From the NCBI GenBank assembly GCA_035546335.1, contig DATKDP010000083.1, positions 1 to 64,000 on the forward strand: a stretch of DNA of 64,000 bases. The letters run 5' to 3'. The notes below the pieces were generated by a model. It made no database searches, had not been told where the DNA came from, and saw only the letters and a list, made by a program, of their open reading frames with translations. The position numbers and the translations under genes were made by a program. This document shows, piece after piece, positions 41,688 through 49,356 of the stretch. The DNA is from DATKDP01 sp035546335. GTDB lineage: Bacteria > Acidobacteriota > Thermoanaerobaculia > Gp7-AA8. Numbering within the stretch: the stretch's first letter is position 1; each line of letters starts with the position of its first letter.

Positions 41688-41971
41688 CTGGATGATTCCG
41701 ATCAGACTGTGGGTCCCCGCATGCGCTCGATGCGCACTCCCTGCTCCGTGCACAAGCTCACTCCTGTGCGGTTCTCCTGCTCCTTCGGACCAGTCACCGT
41801 CCCCACTCTAATGTGGTGTCTCGCAAATGGCCATGCATTCTTCAGCCCGCTGAAGACCCGCTTGCGCCACACGAGGGCTCCCCAGCCGATCTGTCTGATC
41901 ACAGAGGTGCTCCCGGGCTTCCACGGTAAACTTCATGCGTGGGTTCGCCACTATCATGAAAGGATGAGAAC

Positions 41972-43360
41972 ATGACCGACAGCTCTTCCGACGCGCTCGT
42001 CTTCTTCGGGGCGACCGGGGACCTCGCCTACAAGAAGATCTTCCCTGCCCTCTACGCGATGGCGCGTCGTGGAAATCTGAACGTTCCCATCATCGGAGTC
42101 GCGCGATCGGGGTGGACGCTCGACCAGCTTCGCGAGCGCGCCCGAGACAGTGTCGAGAAACAAGGAGGCGTCGTCGATGAGGCGGCGATCGCGATGCTCA
42201 CCGAGCGCCTCCGCTTCGTCCACGGTGACTACCGCGATGAGGCGACCTATGTCTCGATCCGCAAGGCACTCGACAACGCGGCACGCCCGGCGCACTACCT
42301 CGCCATTCCCCCCAGCATGTTCGCAACCGTCGTGGAGGGACTCGAGCAGGCGGGCTGTGCGCGCGGCGCGCGCGTCATCCTCGAGAAGCCCTTCGGCCGC
42401 GACCTCCCGTCGGCGCGGGCCTTGAACGAGACGCTGCACAAGAGCTTCGATGAGACGTCGATCTTTCGCATCGACCATTACCTCGGCAAAGAGCCGGTGC
42501 AGAACTTTCTCGTCTTTCGATTCGCCAACACGTTCCTCGAGCCGATCTGGAATCGCCACTACGTCGAGAGCGTGCAGATCACCATGGCCGAGAGTTTCGG
42601 CGTCGAGGGACGAGGATCGTTCTACGAGGAAACAGGCGCCATCCGCGACGTGATCCAGAGCCACATGCTCGAGGTCGTGGCCCTGCTCGCCATGGAGCCG
42701 CCGGCGACCATGGTTGCGGACTCCATCCGCGACGAGAAGGTGAAGATCTTCCGGACGACGCGGCCCCTCACCCCCGAGGATCTGGTTCGCGGGCAGTTCC
42801 GCGGTTACCGGGAAGAGGAAGGCGTCGCGCCGGACTCCGGCGTCGAGACCTTCGCCGCCGTCCGGCTCTGGATCGACTCCTGGCGCTGGGAGGGGGTGCC
42901 CTTCCTCGTTCGCGCTGGAAAGTGTCTCGCCGCGACCGCCACCGAGGTGATGGTCAAGCTCCGCCGGCCGCCGATCAGCAGGCTCTGTCCCGACGAGACG
43001 AACTACGTGCGCTTTCGGCTCGGTCCTGACGTGGCGATCGCGATCGGCGCGCGCGTCAAGGAGCCCGGCGAGCGGCTGTCCAGCACGGCCACCGAGCTGA
43101 AAGTCGTCGACGAGCCGTCAGGCGACGAGATGGACGCCTACGAGCGGCTGCTCGGCGACGCCATGACGGGTGATGCGGCTCTCTTCGCGCGACAGGACGG
43201 AGTGGAGGCGGCATGGGCGATCGTCCAGCCGATCCTCGGCAACTCGACGCCGCTGCGCGAATACGAGCCCGGCACCTGGGGCCCACCCGAATCGGAGCAG
43301 CTCGCAGCGGGCGCCGGAGGATGGCACTGCCCCGCGTGCGAGGAGAAGAGTGAAGAGTGA
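41972..43360 (+). CDS. zwf: Glucose-6-phosphate 1-dehydrogenase
   Basis: A 462-aa enzyme that oxidises glucose-6-phosphate with NADP+ to 6-phosphogluconolactone, the first step of the oxidative pentose phosphate pathway. GATGDLA (residues 13-19) binds the dinucleotide, EKPFGRDL lies near 138-145 and RIDHYLGKE (166-174) is the substrate signature with the catalytic His. The C-terminus runs into a GAAGAGT tandem repeat, so the last residues (EEKSEE) are repeat-derived. No pgl or gnd neighbour is present. Confidence 0.96.
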   Translation: MTDSSSDALVFFGATGDLAYKKIFPALYAMARRGNLNVPIIGVARSGWTLDQLRERARDSVEKQGGVVDEAAIAMLTERLRFVHGDYRDEATYVSIRKALDNAARPAHYLAIPPSMFATVVEGLEQAGCARGARVILEKPFGRDLPSARALNETLHKSFDETSIFRIDHYLGKEPVQNFLVFRFANTFLEPIWNRHYVESVQITMAESFGVEGRGSFYEETGAIRDVIQSHMLEVVALLAMEPPATMVADSIRDEKVKIFRTTRPLTPEDLVRGQFRGYREEEGVAPDSGVETFAAVRLWIDSWRWEGVPFLVRAGKCLAATATEVMVKLRRPPISRLCPDETNYVRFRLGPDVAIAIGARVKEPGERLSSTATELKVVDEPSGDEMDAYERLLGDAMTGDAALFARQDGVEAAWAIVQPILGNSTPLREYEPGTWGPPESEQLAAGAGGWHCPACEEKSEE

Positions 43361-43371
43361 AGAGTGAAGAG
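43345..43371. repeat. Heptamer tandem repeat GAAGAGT, left block
   Basis: Nearly four copies of GAAGAGT overlap the last codons and stop of zwf. The complementary heptamer ACTCTTC is repeated at 43483-43524, so the two blocks form an inverted pair about 110 bases apart. Confidence 0.85.
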
Positions 43372-43387
43372 CACCCTGAAAGGGTGC
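43371..43387 (+). terminator. Hairpin after zwf
   Basis: GCACCCT, loop GAA, AGGGTGC: a perfect 7-bp stem beginning 10 bases after the zwf stop. Only TTGG follows rather than a T-run, so it may be a weak or factor-assisted terminator. It lies inside the inverted heptamer element. Confidence 0.45.
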
Positions 43388-43421
43388 TTGGAATCCAGCC
43401 GGTGGTGAGCGCGAAGCGCCA

Positions 43422-43475
43422 GGGACGAAGCATTTGCGCGAGGGACAGGCCCCGAGGGCATATTGCGCTGCGCTC
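43422..43475. repeat. Dispersed decayed repeat, type D (copy 2)
   Basis: GGGACGAAGCATTTGCGCGA, then GGGACAGGCCCCGAGGGC, resembles 7106-7150. It sits between the two heptamer blocks. Confidence 0.4.
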
Positions 43476-43482
43476 CAGTCCA

Positions 43483-43524
43483 ACTCTTCACTCTTCACTC
43501 TTCACTCTTCATTCTTCATTCTTC
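43483..43524. repeat. Heptamer tandem repeat ACTCTTC/ATTCTTC, right block
   Basis: Four copies of ACTCTTC followed by two of ATTCTTC, the reverse complement of the block at 43345-43371. It ends 21 bases before the stop codon of the minus-strand lipoprotein gene. Confidence 0.85.
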
Positions 43525-43545
43525 ATGCGCACTCTCGCCGACGAC

Positions 43546-44469
43546 CTACTCGACCCGGAACTCCTCCACCACGCCCTGCCGGCCGTATGCTTCCGAGATC
43601 CAGACGTAGCGTCCGGGATCGAGATCGACGGTGACGTAGCTCGTGTATCCCGCGGGCACTTGCTCGGCGCCGCCTCGGAACTCGGCGGGCGAAGGGGGAT
43701 CGAGGCCGTCGACCCAATCCATCCAGGCGATGACCTTCTCGATCGGCGTGTCGTCGTCGAGGCGTGCGAGGTGAACATCGTGGCCGAGGAAACCTTCCGG
43801 CGCTTCGGTGACGGTGACCTTGACGGTATTCGTGCCCGGACCGAGCTTGCCGCTGACGCTGATGCCGCTGTTCGAAAGGGCCAGCTCGACGCCCGCTTCG
43901 GGGGGCCTTGCACCCGTGCTCGCCGCGGTGACGGTGAGGGGACGAAGCATGCCGAGCTTGTTGTGGGGCTGCCCCTCGGCGTTGACCATGTAGCACTCCA
44001 TCACATAGTTGCCGGGCGCCAGGTCGACTGTGGTCACCGCGGTGCGGCCGGGTGAGACGAAACCCGGGCCACCACGGCCCATCTCCGCCAGGTTCAGCCA
44101 CTCGGGGAGAACGCCGCCCAGTTGCGCGAGCATCTCGTCGCGGCCGAGATCGCCGGACTTGTACCGCCCGAACAGATCGATGAAGGGGTCGTAGACTTCC
44201 TTGACGAAGTCGTCGTAGGACTTGCCCTCGGGAAGTAGCCAGAGGACGAGAAAGTGCGGCTCGTTTCCCTCGTTGGTCATGCTGAGAGTGGTCCAGCCCG
44301 ACGGCAGCTCGCCCGGGGCGTGGAAGGCGTAGTCGGTCGTGCGCACCTCGACCACGAGGGGCGTGGTCGCGGCGCGCTCCGGCGCGGCAATCTCCGCCTG
44401 TTGGCAAGCGAAGGAAGCGAGGACGAGCAGGGTGATGGCGACGCGGTCAATGATGGCTCGGTAGGTCAT
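43546..44469 (-). CDS. Lipoprotein with cupredoxin-like beta-sandwich domains
   Basis: A 307-aa lipoprotein (lipobox VLASFAC). The N-terminal domain (VVEVRTTDYAFHAPGELPSG, TLSMTNEGNEPHFLVLW, LAPGNYVMECYM) looks like a cupredoxin or EfeO-type beta-sandwich whose His/Cys/Met positions could bind copper. A second beta-domain follows (DVHLARLDDDTPIEKVIAWM, VTVDLDPGRYVWISEAYG). Family placement is uncertain. Its start overlaps an unrecognised open frame upstream. Periplasmic or outer-membrane facing. Confidence 0.65.
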   Translation of the reverse strand: MTYRAIIDRVAITLLVLASFACQQAEIAAPERAATTPLVVEVRTTDYAFHAPGELPSGWTTLSMTNEGNEPHFLVLWLLPEGKSYDDFVKEVYDPFIDLFGRYKSGDLGRDEMLAQLGGVLPEWLNLAEMGRGGPGFVSPGRTAVTTVDLAPGNYVMECYMVNAEGQPHNKLGMLRPLTVTAASTGARPPEAGVELALSNSGISVSGKLGPGTNTVKVTVTEAPEGFLGHDVHLARLDDDTPIEKVIAWMDWVDGLDPPSPAEFRGGAEQVPAGYTSYVTVDLDPGRYVWISEAYGRQGVVEEFRVE

Positions 44470-44740
44470 CGAAGCTCCTATCGGTCAGTGAGTCGGGCGC
44501 CAGCCGAGGCGGCCGCCAGGGTTCCTCTCGTAGGATGGAGGCACCCAGCGACTCCCCGATGACGCTCGCCTCGCCAGGCTCGATCTCAATGTGGTCACTC
44601 GGGGTCGGAAGCAGAATATCATACGGGGCCCCGCCACTCGCCGCCAACGCATCACACTCACGAAACGCGTTCGCCCATGCACTCTCCGTAGCTTCGATGA
44701 GGAAGGTGACGGTGGCGCGTGGACATGCACGACGCTCGTG
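44447..44740 (-). pseudogene. Unrecognised open frame without a start codon
   Basis: 97 codons open from 44740 read RATVTFLIEATESAWANAFR, then ECDALAASGGAPYDILLPTP, then HIEIEPGEASVIGESLGASI. The composition looks protein-like and the frame runs to a TGA at 44447-44449 inside the next gene. There is no ATG/GTG/TTG near the beginning; an ATG lies one frame off, at 44724-44726. It could be a frameshifted or 5'-truncated gene. Function unknown. Confidence 0.3.
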
Positions 44741-44744
44741 CTAC

Positions 44745-45635
44745 CTACGCCCCAGGCGTCGGAATCGATGCCGTCCGCTTCACCACGCCCCGAAACGATT
44801 GCGGCAGCGGCGAGGTGAAGACCATCCGGCGCCCGTCGTGCGGATGCTGGAATCCGAGGACCATCGCATGAAGGGCCAGCCGCCCGATCGGATCGGTCGC
44901 CGCACCGTAGGTCTGGTCCCCGGCGATCGGATGGCCCGCTTCCGACAGATGCACTCGAATCTGATTCTTCCTTCCCGTCTCGAGCCGCACCTCGAGCATC
45001 GACCAGCGGGCTCCCTCCTCGATCGTCCGGTAGTGTGTGACGGCGGGCTTACCTCCGCCTCCGCCGGGCACGCTTCGAACCTTCAGCGAGCGATCCTCTT
45101 CGAGGTACGACCTGATCGTCCCCTCTCGCGTCTCCATCGTTCCTTCGATGATGGCGATGTAGACCCGCTCGATGTCGTGCGCCGCGAACCGATCCTTCAG
45201 CAGCTCGCGTGTCTCGAAATTCTTCGCGAACACGAGAACCCCCGAGCTGGCGCGATCGAGGCGGTGGGCTACGTGGATCCGTTCCTTCGATCCCCTCGAG
45301 CGAAGATAGTCGTTGAGGAAAGCCTGGGCGGTCTGCTCTCGTTCGCCGGGCGTCGCGACCGTGAGCAGCCCGGCGGCTTTCACGACGACGAGCAGATCTT
45401 CGTCTTCATAGAGCAGATCGAGACGCGGATCGAGATCGCGACGCGTCGGGCGCGCGCCGACATCGATGACGTCGCCGGCAAGCAGTGCTCGATTCGGCTT
45501 TTTCTCGACCTCTCCGTTGACCCGAACACGACCGCTCTCGAGCATCTTGCGGACAGTCGTGCTGGAGGATTCGGGAAAGAAGACTCGCAGAGCAGCGAGG
45601 AGGCTCGTCTCATCCTCGATCGTCGTACGCACCAT
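44745..45635 (-). CDS. RluA-family pseudouridine synthase
   Basis: A 296-aa enzyme that isomerises uridine in rRNA or tRNA. The N-terminal S4 RNA-binding domain (TTVRKMLESGRVRVNGEVEK) is followed by the catalytic core with HRLDRASSG (catalytic Asp127), the RVYIAIIEG strand and GRKNQIRVHLSEAGHPIAGD. Which Rlu type it is cannot be settled from sequence; the S4 domain and length suit RluA/C/D. No operon partner is clear. Confidence 0.92.
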   Translation of the reverse strand: MVRTTIEDETSLLAALRVFFPESSSTTVRKMLESGRVRVNGEVEKKPNRALLAGDVIDVGARPTRRDLDPRLDLLYEDEDLLVVVKAAGLLTVATPGEREQTAQAFLNDYLRSRGSKERIHVAHRLDRASSGVLVFAKNFETRELLKDRFAAHDIERVYIAIIEGTMETREGTIRSYLEEDRSLKVRSVPGGGGGKPAVTHYRTIEEGARWSMLEVRLETGRKNQIRVHLSEAGHPIAGDQTYGAATDPIGRLALHAMVLGFQHPHDGRRMVFTSPLPQSFRGVVKRTASIPTPGA

Positions 45636-45683
45636 TCATCACCGATCGATGAGCGCGACAGTGTATCGCACCTCTTCGAGGGG

Positions 45684-45708
45684 GGAGCGGGCGTCCCGCG
45701 CCCGCTCC
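45684..45708. repeat. GC-rich hairpin, type C (best-formed copy)
   Basis: GGAGCGGGCG, loop TCCCG, CGCCCGCTCC: a perfect 10-bp stem between the hemerythrin and RluA genes. It shares the core GGGCGTCCCGCGCCC with 60481-60510 and, in reverse complement, 208-240. Confidence 0.65.
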
Positions 45709-45804
45709 TGGCGCAATCCACGCATCAGCACAGAGAGCATCGGACTCACGCTGCGTGCCCCATGCTGCGCCAACTGCTGCGAGTCCCTCCGCCGAGTCCT
45801 CTGC

Positions 45805-46341
45805 TCACGCCCTCCGCTCTTCGCGTTCGGAATCGCGCGAGCGCGCCCGCGTCGCTTTCCCCAGGGTCGCCTCGCGGAGCGCCGGCCATCCCGCTTCCAG
45901 GGCCGCCTTCCGCTCCTTCATCCGAGCACCGAGGTCCTCGAGGGCCGCGGCTCCGAGGAGCTTGCGCGCTTTGGGGAACATCTGGCTCTCTTCCTCTTCG
46001 ACGTGATGCTCGATGAGCTCCTTGAGCACTGTCGCCTTGGCACCGAACTGTTCAGTCGACGGATCGGTCGATTTCAGTTCGGGAAGTACCAGATCGACGA
46101 CGTGATGCTCTTCGGTCGCCTCGAAAAAGAGCTGTTGGTCGTCCTTTTTCTCGGCAGCGTCGCGAAATGCGGGATAGAAAATCTCCTCCTCGAGTGTCGA
46201 GTGGATTTTCACCTCCATCTCGATCTCGCCGAGCAGGCGTTCGCGAGTCTTGATTCCGCGGCTCGTCGTTCCCTCGAGCTCATCGAGTAGTTTCTTCACA
46301 GTCGCATGGTCTGATTCGAGCATCTTGATTGCGTTGGGCAT
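45805..46341 (-). CDS. Hemerythrin-domain protein
   Basis: A 178-aa four-helix bundle. PNAIKMLESDHATVKKLLDE, EVKIHSTLEEEIFYPAF, EEHHVVDLVLPEL and LIEHHVEEEESQMFPKA place the His/Glu ligands of a non-haem di-iron hemerythrin (HHE) site. Such proteins bind O2 or respond to oxygen, NO or iron in the cytoplasm. AAGGAG lies 6 bases before ATG 46341. The C-terminal tail is basic and Arg-rich. It stands alone. Confidence 0.92.
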   Translation of the reverse strand: MPNAIKMLESDHATVKKLLDELEGTTSRGIKTRERLLGEIEMEVKIHSTLEEEIFYPAFRDAAEKKDDQQLFFEATEEHHVVDLVLPELKSTDPSTEQFGAKATVLKELIEHHVEEEESQMFPKARKLLGAAALEDLGARMKERKAALEAGWPALREATLGKATRARSRDSEREERRA

Positions 46342-46500
46342 ATGGGCTCCTTCAAAGTTGTACTCAGCAGATTTGCCGGCGGGCTGTCCCGCGACGACGA
46401 CATCTTCCCAGTGCAAACTGTGATCCCGCCTGCTGGAGCGGAGGAGACTGGTTCGGGGATGCTTCGCGCCGCGAAGCGGACCAGCTCGCAACGAGCGCGC

Positions 46501-49176
46501 TCAGCCCCGCGGTTCCGGCTCGAGCATCCAGACGTCGCCTTCGGTTCGTTGTCTGACGAAGTAGAGCGTTCGGCCGTCGCCGGTGAAGCGGAAGCCCGTC
46601 CACGTTTCTCCCGGCGGAGTCGCGAGGATCTCGCGACGCTCTTTCGTCACCGAATCGATCACGTGCAACGCGTCGTCATCTTCGAAGAGGATCCGCCGCC
46701 CGTCGGGAAGCCATCGCGCCCCTCCTCCACTCTCGGTCAACACCTCGTATTCTTTGGTCTGAAGTGAATAGACGACGATTCCGCCGCCGGGAGATGCGCG
46801 GCGACCGATGAGCTTCGTCCCGTCCGGCGACCAGGAATCGAGGTTCACAGGAGCCTTGCCGTCGATCTTCGGCAACCATTCGACGACCCGCTGCTCGATC
46901 GGCAACGAGACATCGATCAGGCCGCTATGGCTGTCGGCACCCCCCTGGACCACGACCTGCCGCCCTCCGGGGGAAGGCATCGGCTGGTTGAATGCGGCGC
47001 CCGTCGAGCTCGTCACCTGTTCGAGGCCGCTGCCGTCGGGACGGATGCGCCATAACTCGTAGCGCCCATTCCGGTTGGAGTAAAAAAGGATCGTTTTCGC
47101 CCCCGCCTCCCACACCGGCCGCCGGTCGCGAAACGCGTCGTCGGTGAGTTTGCGCAGCTCGCCGTTCGCGGTGCGCAGAAGAAGAATGTCCTCCACCGGC
47201 GTGAGCGACCAGAGAAGAACCTCCGAGCCATCGGGCGAAGGATCACCCCAGAAGAGAATTCTCGATCCGGTCGTGACAGGAGCCGGTGTTCCAACGGCGC
47301 GCGCGCCCACCGGATCGAACTCGACGCGGTAGAGATTCGAATCGACACTCGCCGTGGCGAACGCGATTCGATCCGTCGCACGGGCGGCGGCGGGCCATCC
47401 GTTCCAGTCCGAGCCGGAGGTCACCGGCTCCGGCTCACCAGCAGCCTTCCCGCTCCTCTGGTCGAGAGGAGCCCGCCAGAGATTCATGCTCCCCGAGCGG
47501 TTGCTGGAAAAGTACAGATGCGCTCCATCGCGAGACCAGATCGGTCTCCAGTTGATCGCATTGTCGTCATTGATCGGAACCGGCTCGCCCCCCGAGGCAG
47601 AGATCGTGTAGAGGATTCTCTTCGCTGTCCCCTTCGGAAGCCCCCAGAATGCAATCCTCTCACCGGAGGGAGACCAGTCGGGCTGAACGGCGTCGCCTTT
47701 GTAGAGGAGCTCCCTGGCTCCGGTTTCCGCGTCGACGATCCACAGCTCGCTGTCGGTGGCACGTCCGCCGGGGTTGGACACCGGCTCGGTGGTACAGGCG
47801 ATCTTCCTTCCGTCGGGCGACCAGGCGGGATCGAACCCGAAGTCGGTGAGCCGTCTCGCCGATTCGCCCGTCGCACCCATGACGTAGATGCCGCCGCCGT
47901 CTCGTTGCGAACGAAAAGCGATTCGCTGACCATCGGGAGAAAAAGCGGGAGCGAAGTCGCCTTCGCTGCTGTCCTTCGTCAGGTTGATCGCGTTCTCCCC
48001 ACCGACTCGCTGCAGGTAGATGTCAGGATTCCCAGCTGCCGTGCCGACGAAGAGGAATGAGCTGCCGTCCGGTGAGAGGCTGACGTGCGTCTTTTCTCCG
48101 CCGTGGAAGGTGAGCTGGACGTGGCGATTGCGCGGGGCCGTTCCCGCCGCTGCTCGGACCAGACTGTAGCCGGCGACCCGCATCACGAGCGCGGCGGCCC
48201 CCGCGATGATCAGAGCGGCGACGACTCCCGCAGTCACCGCCGGCGAAAGCCGCAGCCTGCTTCTTTTCCCCTCCCGGCTGGCCATCGCTCCGCTGCCGAG
48301 CGTCACCGCTCCGGAGGCGGCCTCGAGTGCCAGCGCCAGATCGTGGGCCGAGTGGAATCGCTCCTCGGGTGCCTTCTCGAGGCATCGTCCGACGATGCGC
48401 TCGAGCGCCGGTGCGAGCTGCCCGCTCGCCGAGCTGAGCTCCGGCGGGTCTTCCTTCAGGATTGCGTTCATCGTCTCCACCGCCGACCCGCCGTGGAAAG
48501 CCCGCTGTCCACTCAGCAATTCGTAGAGAATCGCACCGAACGAGAAGATGTCTGAGCGGTGGTCGATCTGTTGGCCCCGAACCTGTTCGGGAGACATGTA
48601 GCCCGCCGTGCCGACGACCTGACCCGGAGTCGTGTCGCGATGCGCCGTCTTCTCCGAGGTGTTCCCCTCCTCGAACGGGGCCGCGAGCTTCGCCAGACCG
48701 AAGTCGAGGATCTTCACGCGACCGTCGCGCGTGACGAACACGTTCTCCGGTTTGAGATCGCGATGCACGATGCCGCGCTCATGCGCGGCCGCCAGACCAT
48801 TCGCGATCTGAACTGCATACTCGATCGCCTTGCGTGGAGGAACCACGGGGCCCGCGCCCCCGCTCGCATCGGTCATCCGATCGCGAAGCGTTTCCCCTTC
48901 GAGCAATTCAGAGACGATGTACGGAGCGCCGTCGTGCTGCCCGAAGTCGTGGATCGTCAGCAGATTGGGATGGTTCAACATCCCCGTTGCGCGCGCCTCC
49001 TGCTCGAAGCGGTGCAGGCGTTCTTCGCTCTCGGCGAACGACGAAGGGAGAATCTTCACGGCAACGTCGCGACCGATCCGCTCGTCGCGCGCGCGATACA
49101 CCTCTCCCATTCCTCCCGCGCCGAGGGGGGAGATGACTTCGTAGGGTCCGAGACGCGATCCGGGCTGCAGGTGCAC
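46501..49176 (-). CDS. Ser/Thr protein kinase with PD40 (TolB-like) propeller
   Basis: An 891-aa transmembrane kinase. Kinase domain (about 1-275): GAGGMGEVYRARDERIGRDV, VAVKIL Lys, HRDLKPENVFV and DFGLAKL are intact. One membrane helix (about 315-335) is followed by a large extracytoplasmic region of PD40/WD40-like repeats (FSPDGQRIAFRSQRDGGG, WSPDGRKIACTTE, WSPSGERIAFWG). GTG 49176 gives the usual VHLQPGSRLGPYE start. The propeller presumably senses an envelope ligand. It is divergent from the second DUF2207 gene. Confidence 0.93.
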   Translation of the reverse strand: MHLQPGSRLGPYEVISPLGAGGMGEVYRARDERIGRDVAVKILPSSFAESEERLHRFEQEARATGMLNHPNLLTIHDFGQHDGAPYIVSELLEGETLRDRMTDASGGAGPVVPPRKAIEYAVQIANGLAAAHERGIVHRDLKPENVFVTRDGRVKILDFGLAKLAAPFEEGNTSEKTAHRDTTPGQVVGTAGYMSPEQVRGQQIDHRSDIFSFGAILYELLSGQRAFHGGSAVETMNAILKEDPPELSSASGQLAPALERIVGRCLEKAPEERFHSAHDLALALEAASGAVTLGSGAMASREGKRSRLRLSPAVTAGVVAALIIAGAAALVMRVAGYSLVRAAAGTAPRNRHVQLTFHGGEKTHVSLSPDGSSFLFVGTAAGNPDIYLQRVGGENAINLTKDSSEGDFAPAFSPDGQRIAFRSQRDGGGIYVMGATGESARRLTDFGFDPAWSPDGRKIACTTEPVSNPGGRATDSELWIVDAETGARELLYKGDAVQPDWSPSGERIAFWGLPKGTAKRILYTISASGGEPVPINDDNAINWRPIWSRDGAHLYFSSNRSGSMNLWRAPLDQRSGKAAGEPEPVTSGSDWNGWPAAARATDRIAFATASVDSNLYRVEFDPVGARAVGTPAPVTTGSRILFWGDPSPDGSEVLLWSLTPVEDILLLRTANGELRKLTDDAFRDRRPVWEAGAKTILFYSNRNGRYELWRIRPDGSGLEQVTSSTGAAFNQPMPSPGGRQVVVQGGADSHSGLIDVSLPIEQRVVEWLPKIDGKAPVNLDSWSPDGTKLIGRRASPGGGIVVYSLQTKEYEVLTESGGGARWLPDGRRILFEDDDALHVIDSVTKERREILATPPGETWTGFRFTGDGRTLYFVRQRTEGDVWMLEPEPRG

Positions 49177-49356
49177 TGAAGCGGAAGGATACCGCAGAGG
49201 AGACACATTTGTGAGCGAAGTTGAGCTCGGCCACATGGGAGACAACTTCGGCAGCACCCCAACGAGGTCACCCCTGGAGTGTCCCTCGAAACCTTCGCAG
49301 CACCCGGTACCTGCGAAAGGCGTAAGATCGCAGCTGCTGCATCGGGAGAACACGTC

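Noticed and set aside
41688..41971. Transposase fragment or regulatory RNA before zwf
   Set aside because: A 66-codon minus-strand frame (41702-41902) is open but shows no family motif, no ribosome site and no terminal repeats; I see nothing supportable here.
43371..43387. Strong intrinsic terminator for zwf
   Set aside because: The stem is perfect but is followed by TTGG rather than a T-run, so it is listed only at low confidence.
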